A DNA stretch of 5,112 nucleotides from Ruminococcus sp. (lineage in GTDB: Bacteria; Bacillota; Clostridia; Oscillospirales; Acutalibacteraceae): contig JAFLSL010000099.1 of the NCBI GenBank assembly GCA_022510985.1, positions 1-5,112 of the forward strand. Direction: 5' to 3'. Made by a program: the position numbers and the translations under genes. Of the stretch, positions 1 to 4,553 are shown one piece after another; the stretch's first letter is position 1, and each line of letters begins with the position of its first letter. The notes beneath the pieces were generated by a model. That model was not told where the DNA came from. It worked only from the letters and a program-made list of their open reading frames with translations, and searched no databases.

Positions 1-72
1 ATCGAAGAACCTAGCCGTTATATCCAAAATGAAATAAAGAAAAAACGTTTGGGAGATATGTTTGTCAAATAG
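1..72 (+). CDS. C-terminal end of a protein, possibly UvrD/Rep-family helicase (partial)
   Basis: Frame 1 is open from the window edge to a TAG stop at 70-72, giving the last 23 residues (IEEPSRYIQNEIKKKRLGDM, then FVK). The rest of the gene lies upstream of the window. A PSR-[FY]-[IL]-x-E-I pattern near the end is typical of the region following the last helicase motif of UvrD/PcrA/Rep-type DNA helicases, where an 'EPSRF..EI' segment precedes a basic tail. That resemblance is the only basis for the function, and the peptide is too short to be certain. The gene runs towards the minus-strand FN3 gene and ends 86 bases before that gene's stop, so the two are convergent. That it is coding is likely; the helicase call is tentative. 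Confidence 0.45.
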   Translation: MEEPSRYIQNEIKKKRLGDMFVK

Positions 73-102
73 GGGCATCTACGTCTGATGTGGAAAATAA
101 AA

Positions 103-132
103 AGGTCGGGTATATTCAATTATACCCGACCT
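103..132 (-). terminator. Rho-independent terminator, perfect 12-bp stem
   Basis: Arms AGGTCGGGTATA (103-114) and TATACCCGACCT (121-132) are perfectly complementary around a 6-nt loop. Read on the minus strand, the stem is followed by TTTTTATTTT (complement of 94-103), a good U-tract. This suits the end of the minus-strand FN3 gene, which stops at 159. On the plus strand the stem lies 30 nt after the stop at 72 but is followed only by a broken T run, so it may act weakly in that direction for the convergent upstream gene. Confidence 0.85.
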
Positions 133-158
133 ATATTAAGTTTTAAGCTTAGCTTAAA

Positions 159-1361
159 TTAAGCAACCTCAACCTCAACAAATACTGTCTTGGAAACAGC
201 CTTGTCATAAGCTGTGCTTGCACCTGCGTTACCAACTGCAGAAACGATTTTTGCAACAGAATCAGCAAGTGTAACTGTTACAACTGCCTTACCGGCCTTT
301 ACAGCTGTGATAACGCTGTCGTTAACTGTAACAACATCTGTACCCTCTGTAACCTTAACTTCATATAAGCCGTCGAGTGAAGCGTAATCTGCAAGAGCCT
401 TACCCTCTGCATACTTCTCGCCTGCTTTGAGCTTGAGAACAACGTGGAGGTTGTTGTCAGCGTCACGGTAGTAGGAGTTAACGCCGTTTCTCTTAGGAAG
501 GAATGCTGCAACGGGAGCGTCGCTTGCTACGGAAGCAGAACCGTTCTTTGTAGCAACAACCTTATAAGAGTAAGCTGTGGGGTTAACGCTAACCTTTGTA
601 TCAGAGTAGGATGTACCTGTTGTTGTAGCAACCTTTGTAAATCCTGCCTCAGCAGCCTTCTGTCTGTAAACTGTGTAGCCTGTTGCACCCTTAACTGCAT
701 CCCACTTAACTGTAACAGCAGTAGCAGCAGTGTTCTCTCTTGCACTTACGTTAGCAACCTTGTCAAGGTAGGTGATGGAGTTAACTGTAGAGTAGAGAGA
801 CTTTGTCTTTGTCTTAGAGTTATAGCTGATGAGCTTATAGCTGTACTTTGTACCGGAAACAACGCTCTTATCTGTGTAAGAAGTTGATGCTACAGTAGCA
901 ACCTTCTTGTAAGAACCGGTTGTCTTTCTGTAAACTAAGTACTGATTAGCTCCTGCTCTCTTTGTCCACTTGAGTGTAACGTTCTTGTTGCCGTTAGTAA
1001 TTGTCTTAACTACGGTGTAGTTTACTCTTGTGATCTTAACAGTCTTGGAAGCCTTGCTAACCTTTTTGCCGTTAACTGCCTTTACACTGTAAGAATACTT
1101 CTTACCAGCTGTAACGGAGAAATCCTTAACAGAAGTCTTCTTTGTTGTCTTGATTACTTTCTTGCCACGATAAACCTTATACTTCTTGGCACCCTTTACC
1201 TTTTTCCAGGAAATCTTGATTGCCTTCTCAGTATTTGCAGCCTTAACACCAGTAGGTTTCTTAACAGTAGCTGCAGAAGCAGAAACAGCTCCTACTGCCA
1301 TTGTAGATGCCACGGTGAGTGCGGCAAGTGCTGTGCTGATGATTTTTGTAGATTTTTTCAT
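159..1361 (-). CDS. Secreted protein with three fibronectin type III repeats and a BIG2-like C-terminus
   Basis: This 400-residue exported protein starts with a classical signal peptide (MKKSTK, hydrophobic core about 7-25, cleavage probably after ASA at 28-30). Three FN3-like repeats follow at about 36-111, 115-198 and 202-287. Each has the conserved Trp (W52, W132, W220), a YxVYR strand (61-65, 141-145, 229-233) and a YSY motif (89-91, 173-175, 264-266). Repeat 1 is extremely lysine-rich, with 25 Lys in residues 33-111. The C-terminal part (about 295-400) resembles a bacterial Ig-like group 2 (BIG2) fold, with a TVNDSVITAVKAGKAVVTV segment. There is no LPXTG-like signal, terminal membrane helix or recognised cell-wall-binding module, so I infer release or non-covalent surface attachment. 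The start has a strong AGGAGG (1369-1374) 7 nt before ATG. Lysine is mostly AAG near the start, unlike the more AAA-rich neighbours, consistent with high expression. It is last in the minus-strand cluster, 44 nt after the membrane-protein gene. Binding target unknown. Confidence 0.9.
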   Translation of the reverse strand: MKKSTKIISTALAALTVASTMAVGAVSASAATVKKPTGVKAANTEKAIKISWKKVKGAKKYKVYRGKKVIKTTKKTSVKDFSVTAGKKYSYSVKAVNGKKVSKASKTVKITRVNYTVVKTITNGNKNVTLKWTKRAGANQYLVYRKTTGSYKKVATVASTSYTDKSVVSGTKYSYKLISYNSKTKTKSLYSTVNSITYLDKVANVSARENTAATAVTVKWDAVKGATGYTVYRQKAAEAGFTKVATTTGTSYSDTKVSVNPTAYSYKVVATKNGSASVASDAPVAAFLPKRNGVNSYYRDADNNLHVVLKLKAGEKYAEGKALADYASLDGLYEVKVTEGTDVVTVNDSVITAVKAGKAVVTVTLADSVAKIVSAVGNAGASTAYDKAVSKTVFVEVEVA

Positions 1362-1368
1362 TTGTAAT

Positions 1369-1374
1369 CCTCCT
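1369..1374 (-). promoter_or_regulatory. Strong ribosome binding site of the FN3 gene
   Basis: AGGAGG on the minus strand lies 7 nt upstream of the ATG at 1359-1361. This is the best Shine-Dalgarno match among the minus-strand genes and fits the impression of a highly translated secreted protein. Confidence 0.85.
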
Positions 1375-1405
1375 AAAATTAATCTATAAAATTTTTCATC
1401 ACCGA

Positions 1406-2251
1406 CTAGTTTAATGCTCTTTTTCTAAGTACGTTGTGTAGTATCCACAACAATGCACTTACAACGATAAGCAGTATCGCAACGGTTAAGATAACAGTGA
1501 AAACCGAGTTGATACAAGCTGTGTACATATCGTTTAAAGAGCGTGTCAGAATAGTTATCCTGTCTATTACTCCGCTTAAAAATACCACTATCGGTATTAA
1601 AAGCATAAACAGACCTGATGACGCCGTGCCGTAGTAAATATATCGTACGGCGATATGCTTCCATTTGTTTGTGAAAATTATGAGAAGCAAGGATATAAGC
1701 ATTACAACTCCCGTAACAGCGATATAAATATTTAACTTTGAAGTATATTTTATCGCTTTTTCCTGAATATAGGGGAAGTAGTTCAGCTCAACATTCTGAA
1801 CGTAGATTTTTGACGCCTCTTCTACAAAATAGTTGATATTTTCCTCGGAAAAATCTTTTTTATCAAGACCGTTATCTTCCTCGTATTTTTCGAGGGCAGC
1901 TTTTAAAGCCTTTTCAAAATTAGATGAATCAACCTTCAGGCTGTTTCCCGAATAGAAAGCGTCTATATAGCTTTGGACATCCTCTCGCACCAGAACCTCG
2001 TCCACAAAGTTGTCAAAAAAACTTTTGTCGAGACCGCTTGCGTCGCCTATGTCCATAAGGCTGTCTGTTATTTCGTCGCACAAATCAGTGTAATATTCAC
2101 TCTGATTGAGCGTTTCGCTTAAAAAGCCCGGAGTAAAAACCGTGAGCCTGAGCGTCGTAAAAATTGAGAATGCAAAAATGCAAATCCCCATTACGAAAGC
2201 GAGAATCAGGTACAAAACAGATAAAAAGGTTTCGTTCTTAAATATCTTCAT
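1406..2251 (-). CDS. Four-helix membrane protein with large extracytoplasmic domain, function unknown
   Basis: I do not recognise the family of this 281-residue protein. It has a short basic N-terminus, a first membrane helix at about 10-32, and a long hydrophilic, acidic, probably helical segment at about 33-172 rich in Asp/Glu (for example DEITDSLMDIGD near 59-70 and EKYEEDNGLDKKDFSEEN near 121-138). Three more helices follow at about 173-193, 206-228 and 246-271, then a basic tail (RKR, 276-278). The positive-inside rule puts both termini in the cytoplasm and the 140-residue domain outside. The start is supported by GGGAGG at 2257-2262, 5 nt before ATG and immediately next to the TAA stop of the sortase gene, so the two are probably translationally coupled. 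Lying between a sortase and a secreted protein, it could be an accessory or assembly partner for surface-protein anchoring. That role is inferred from position only. Confidence 0.85.
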   Translation of the reverse strand: MKIFKNETFLSVLYLILAFVMGICIFAFSIFTTLRLTVFTPGFLSETLNQSEYYTDLCDEITDSLMDIGDASGLDKSFFDNFVDEVLVREDVQSYIDAFYSGNSLKVDSSNFEKALKAALEKYEEDNGLDKKDFSEENINYFVEEASKIYVQNVELNYFPYIQEKAIKYTSKLNIYIAVTGVVMLISLLLIIFTNKWKHIAVRYIYYGTASSGLFMLLIPIVVFLSGVIDRITILTRSLNDMYTACINSVFTVILTVAILLIVVSALLWILHNVLRKRALN

Positions 2252-2256
2252 ATGAG

Positions 2257-2262
2257 CCTCCC
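2257..2262 (-). promoter_or_regulatory. Ribosome binding site of the membrane-protein gene
   Basis: GGGAGG on the minus strand fills the gap between the sortase stop (TAA, 2263-2265) and the ATG at 2249-2251, with 5-nt spacing. Ribosomes ending the sortase would be placed directly on it, which supports co-translation of the two genes. Confidence 0.75.
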
Positions 2263-2934
2263 TTATTCGTAAAGTCCGACAATCTGCGGTCCCGAAATTT
2301 TCTTAGCGTAAACGAAAAATCTTTTTTCGGTAAGACCGAGCTGGTCGAAGGGATAGCAGGTATAGAGAATTAAGTTTTCTTTATCAGCCTTTAAATCGTA
2401 GGATTCTTTGCTGTTTGCATTGTAAATTTTTGTTTTTGTGATTTTATATTTGTAATTTCCGTAGCTGGTGTTGATTTCTACAACGTCGCCCTTCTTAACG
2501 TTTTTAAGTCCGTTAAAGTAGGTGTTGTTGTGACCTGCTATAAGGATAGTTTTTCCATAGCCCGGTATAAAGCTGCCTGCGTACACGCCCACTCCGTTTC
2601 TGAGAGGAACGCTGCCGTCGCCGAAAAACAGCTTTGAGTACACATCGCGACCCTCAATTTTAATTTCGCCGAACTGCTTGTTTATGCTCGGAAAATCAAT
2701 CTCGGACGCGTCTACGGTATCGCTGTCGTTATCCGTCGGGACGAAGATGTTGTCGTAGGCTTTAGAATAGTCAACCTGCTTGTCGGATAAAAACATATTT
2801 CCTACCGGAACAAGATACGCAATTGTCGGATAGAATACCGCGACTGTGAGAAGACACATAGCAACGCACATCACTATAGGAACAATTACAAACCTTCTTA
2901 CGGTTTTGTCAATTTTTTTACTTGATTTCTTCAT
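2263..2934 (-). CDS. Class D-like sortase (cysteine transpeptidase)
   Basis: This membrane-anchored sortase would cleave a sorting signal on a secreted protein and transfer it to the cell wall. It has a basic N-terminus, one membrane helix at about 15-38, then an outer catalytic domain. All three catalytic residues are visible: His135 in LIAGHNNTYF, Cys193 in LILYTCYPF and Arg205 in LTEKRFFVYAK. The TCYPF..xGxTxxRFxV arrangement and single N-terminal anchor best match class D sortases, although classes A and E share parts of it, so the subclass is less sure than the family. The length (223 aa) is normal. The start is uncertain: TTG at 2938-2940 would add two residues (225 aa), and neither codon has a convincing Shine-Dalgarno sequence. 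I chose ATG. The gene overlaps the preceding substrate-like gene by 17 nt (23 nt with TTG), so it is probably translated by coupling. Its most likely substrate is that neighbour. Confidence 0.93.
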   Translation of the reverse strand: MKKSSKKIDKTVRRFVIVPIVMCVAMCLLTVAVFYPTIAYLVPVGNMFLSDKQVDYSKAYDNIFVPTDNDSDTVDASEIDFPSINKQFGEIKIEGRDVYSKLFFGDGSVPLRNGVGVYAGSFIPGYGKTILIAGHNNTYFNGLKNVKKGDVVEINTSYGNYKYKITKTKIYNANSKESYDLKADKENLILYTCYPFDQLGLTEKRFFVYAKKISGPQIVGLYE

Positions 2935-3490
2935 ATACAAACGACTTTTTTCTCGAGTAAATTACGCCTGCACCTGCAAAAGAGAACATTACGGCTAAAA
3001 CAGAAATTGCAACAAAAGGAGCGACACTGTGCTGTGCACCTGTGGTTTTTATTACGCTTCCTGAATCATCAACGATAACATCGCCGTTTTTGGTAATAAC
3101 CTTAACGCCTGTATTATCGGAGCCTGCAGCGGCAGAAAGATTTAGAACAGCAGCTGCGGAGCTTGCATAGCCAATAAGAGTTTGTCGCTCGGAAGCGGTA
3201 AGCTCTTTAAGGCTTGATTTTCCGGTTTTCTCAAGAAATGAACGTCCCTGAGAGATAATGCCGTTAATTTTGCTTGCCTGAGCCTGCGTCATATCTATTG
3301 TGTTAAAATAAGCCTCCGCTTGGTTAATGTAGGAGGAGGGAACGTAAACGTTATTTCCTTTCATATTAGCAGGAGTACGCATACTGCTAAGTACGCTTGC
3401 CTCGCTTGAGTTGATTCCTGCGGCAAAAACGCATACACAAGATAAGCAAACAATCAAAGACGAAATAACGATTGCTAATAATTTTTTCAT
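2918..3490 (-). CDS. Secreted sortase-substrate-like protein with non-canonical C-terminal sorting signal
   Basis: This 190-residue exported protein has a signal peptide (MKK, hydrophobic core about 4-22, likely cleavage after VFA at 21-23). Cysteines 15, 18 and 20 lie in the core but form no proper lipobox. The mature part has an alanine/serine-rich helical domain (about 53-121), including IDMTQAQASKINGII (65-79) and LKELTASERQTLIGYA (94-109), then a short strand-like segment (KVITKNGDVIVDDSG, 130-144). The C-terminus is organised like a cell-wall sorting signal: IKTTGA (147-152), a hydrophobic stretch (about 157-178) and a basic cluster RKK (180-182), with IKTTG replacing LPXTG. From memory the DMT..QA..I domain resembles the 'processed acidic surface protein' family that accompanies class D sortases in Firmicutes; this needs a profile search. 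ATG at 3488-3490 is preceded by AAGGA (3504-3508), about 13 nt away, which is slightly long. It is the first gene of the operon and overlaps the sortase. Confidence 0.85.
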   Translation of the reverse strand: MKKLLAIVISSLIVCLSCVCVFAAGINSSEASVLSSMRTPANMKGNNVYVPSSYINQAEAYFNTIDMTQAQASKINGIISQGRSFLEKTGKSSLKELTASERQTLIGYASSAAAVLNLSAAAGSDNTGVKVITKNGDVIVDDSGSVIKTTGAQHSVAPFVAISVLAVMFSFAGAGVIYSRKKSFVYEEIK

Positions 3491-3547
3491 AATGAAATAT
3501 CAATCCTTTTTGTAAAATGAGATGCTTTCAGACTATTTCACCTTCGT

Positions 3548-3576
3548 ATTCTATCACAAAAAAATTGAAAAGTAAA
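3548..3576 (-). promoter_or_regulatory. Sigma-A-type promoter of the sortase operon
   Basis: On the minus strand, TTTACT (3571-3576) and TAGAAT (3548-3553) are separated by exactly 17 nt. They match the -35 and -10 consensus at 4/6 and 5/6 positions. TGA immediately before TAGAAT makes it an extended -10. Transcription would start near 3541, giving a leader of about 50 nt before the ATG at 3490. No riboswitch-like fold is evident in so short a leader. Confidence 0.7.
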
Positions 3577-3669
3577 GGGACTATACATAAACTGGCAAAA
3601 TTTGTTAATTAATGTGAATTATTACCTTACGGTATTCCGCAATTTAGGTTAATTTGCAGAAAATAAATG

Positions 3670-3707
3670 CCATTAATAATAATATGTTGCATTTAAAAGA
3701 TTAATGG
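3670..3707. repeat. 8-bp inverted repeat flanking the candidate -35 of the polysaccharide operon
   Basis: CCATTAAT (3670-3677) and ATTAATGG (3700-3707) are perfect inverted copies separated by 22 nt. The candidate -35 TTGCAT (3687-3692) sits at the centre. This could be a bipartite operator. In so AT-rich a sequence an 8-bp match can arise by chance, so the regulatory role is tentative. Confidence 0.35.
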
Positions 3708-3715
3708 TGTAAAAT
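3687..3715 (+). promoter_or_regulatory. Candidate promoter of the CpsC/CpsD-like operon
   Basis: TTGCAT (3687-3692) and TAAAAT (3710-3715) are separated by 17 nt. The -10 matches 5/6 of consensus and the -35 only 3/6. The start would be near 3722, leaving a leader of about 70 nt. Another weaker pair is TTGCAG (3654-3659) with AATAAT (3678-3683) at 18 nt, and a TATAAA (3758-3763) nearer the gene lacks a -35. The exact promoter is therefore unsettled. Confidence 0.4.
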
Positions 3716-3743
3716 TGTAAATTGAATACGAGTTTAATTTTAC
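3709..3743. repeat. 8-bp inverted repeat across the candidate -10 and start site
   Basis: GTAAAATT (3709-3716) and AATTTTAC (3736-3743) are perfect inverted copies with a 19-nt spacer. The left arm covers the candidate -10 TAAAAT, so if real it would act as a DNA operator rather than as an RNA hairpin. Low sequence complexity makes chance a serious alternative. Confidence 0.3.
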
Positions 3744-3780
3744 CGTGAATAATACATTATAAAATTAACATCTTTTATGT

Positions 3781-3786
3781 GAGGTG
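3781..3786 (+). promoter_or_regulatory. Ribosome binding site of the CpsC-like gene
   Basis: GAGGTG ends 5 nt before the ATG at 3792-3794, placing the AGG core 7 nt from the start. This fixes the start codon. Confidence 0.75.
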
Positions 3787-3791
3787 CAACA

Positions 3792-4553
3792 ATGGAAAAC
3801 TATGAAAATAATCACGAAGAATATGAGGTTTCTCTTAACGACATTTTAAAAACCTTTATGCGTGGACTGTGGATTATGGTTGCTGCGGCTTTGGTTTTGG
3901 GAACACTTGCTTTTGGGTATTCAAAGTTTTTTATTCCCAGAAAGTATACAACAAATGTAAAACTCTACGTAGAGACTCAAAAACATACAGATTCATCTTA
4001 CGCGTCCATTAATGACCGCAACTACGCTACAGCTCTTGTAGACACATACATTGAAATGTTGTCAACCAACAACTTCTACGAAAAGCTTTCGGACAACCTT
4101 GACAATAAATATACAGCTGCCGAGCTTAGCAAAATGGTTTCCTTTATCTCTGACGACGATACACGAACGGAGGTTTTCAGATCAATCATAACTGCAAAGA
4201 GCCCTACAGATGCTAAGGTTATTGCGGACAGCGTTGCGGACACCGCTCCGACAGTTATCTCCTCGTTAAACGATAACACTGAGCTGAAAATAGTCGACAA
4301 CGCCGTTATTCCTTCCGAACCATCGTCACCTAACGTTATGAAAAACACCTTGCTCGCGGCAATAGCCGGATTTGCTCTCGCGTTGATTTTTGTGTATGTT
4401 CGCGAGGCGTTGGATAATAAGATTAAATATTCCGCCGAGCTTACAAACATCGACGGAATCCCCGTGCTTTCTGCAATCCCCGATTTCGGTGACGAGAATT
4501 TCAAGCTCTGGGAAAAAGAAGAATTGACTGAAGGAGAGGTAAACAATGGCTAA
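3792..4553 (+). CDS. Wzz/CpsC-type polysaccharide co-polymerase, tyrosine-kinase modulator
   Basis: This 253-residue membrane protein belongs to the chain-length-determinant (Wzz) family, in the Gram-positive form (CpsC/CapA/YwqC) that activates a separate cytoplasmic tyrosine kinase and helps set the length and export of capsule or exopolysaccharide. It has an acidic N-terminus with the family-typical EVSLNDILKTFMRGLW lead-in (12-27), a first membrane helix at about 26-48, and an extracytoplasmic domain at about 49-183 that includes RKYTTNVKLYV (50-60). A proline-rich segment IPSEPSSP (P174, P177, P180) lies just before the second helix (about 184-203), as is usual for Wzz proteins. The cytoplasmic tail (204-253) is the part expected to contact the kinase. 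The start follows GAGGTG (3781-3786). Its stop overlaps the kinase start by 8 nt (4546-4553), indicating coupled translation and a matched pair. The symbol is left blank because cpsC, capA and ywqC are all used for this type. Confidence 0.92.
   Translation: MENYENNHEEYEVSLNDILKTFMRGLWIMVAAALVLGTLAFGYSKFFIPRKYTTNVKLYVETQKHTDSSYASINDRNYATALVDTYIEMLSTNNFYEKLSDNLDNKYTAAELSKMVSFISDDDTRTEVFRSIITAKSPTDAKVIADSVADTAPTVISSLNDNTELKIVDNAVIPSEPSSPNVMKNTLLAAIAGFALALIFVYVREALDNKIKYSAELTNIDGIPVLSAIPDFGDENFKLWEKEELTEGEVNNG
4531..4539 (+). promoter_or_regulatory. Ribosome binding site of the tyrosine-kinase gene, inside the CpsC-like gene
   Basis: AAGGAGAGG contains AAGGAG (4531-4536), 9 nt before the ATG at 4546-4548. 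It lies within the last codons of the upstream gene and supports the overlapping start. Confidence 0.75.

Larger units (their letters stand above)
3491..3791. other. Divergent AT-rich intergenic region with both operon promoters
   Basis: These 301 bases separate the minus-strand sortase operon from the plus-strand polysaccharide-control genes. The left end (3548-3576) holds the sortase-operon promoter and the right third (3687-3715) a probable promoter for the CpsC-like gene. The middle (about 3577-3665) contains AT-rich sequence with a TTAATTAA palindrome (3604-3611) and no recognisable gene. Two 8-bp inverted repeats surround the right-hand promoter elements. No terminator, tRNA or small ORF with a credible ribosome binding site is visible. 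Confidence 0.7.

Noticed and set aside
142..158. Short palindrome TTTAAGCT/AGCTTAAA just after the FN3 stop
   Set aside because: The arms are separated by one base, so only a few pairs could form in RNA, and no T-run follows. The 103-132 stem is the credible terminator.
444..887. Plus-strand open frame of 147 codons opposite the FN3 gene
   Set aside because: It is cysteine- and serine-rich with no domain and lies entirely antisense to a well-supported secreted protein with recognisable repeats. It is a by-product of that gene's biased codon use.
299..1300. DNA-level tandem repeat from the three FN3 modules
   Set aside because: The repeats are similar in protein motifs (W, YxVYR, YSY) but have diverged clearly in nucleotide sequence, so this is not a recent tandem duplication.
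3497..3508. Possible lipoprotein or unusual leader, because of cysteines in the signal peptide and the long ribosome-site spacing of the substrate gene
   Set aside because: Cys15, Cys18 and Cys20 do not fit the L-[AST]-[GA]-C lipobox, and a roughly 13-nt spacing from AAGGA is tolerable. A normal signal peptidase I site at VFA is a better explanation.
4076..4546. Minus-strand open frame antisense to the CpsC-like gene
   Set aside because: It lies wholly opposite a clear Wzz-family gene and has no recognisable motif.
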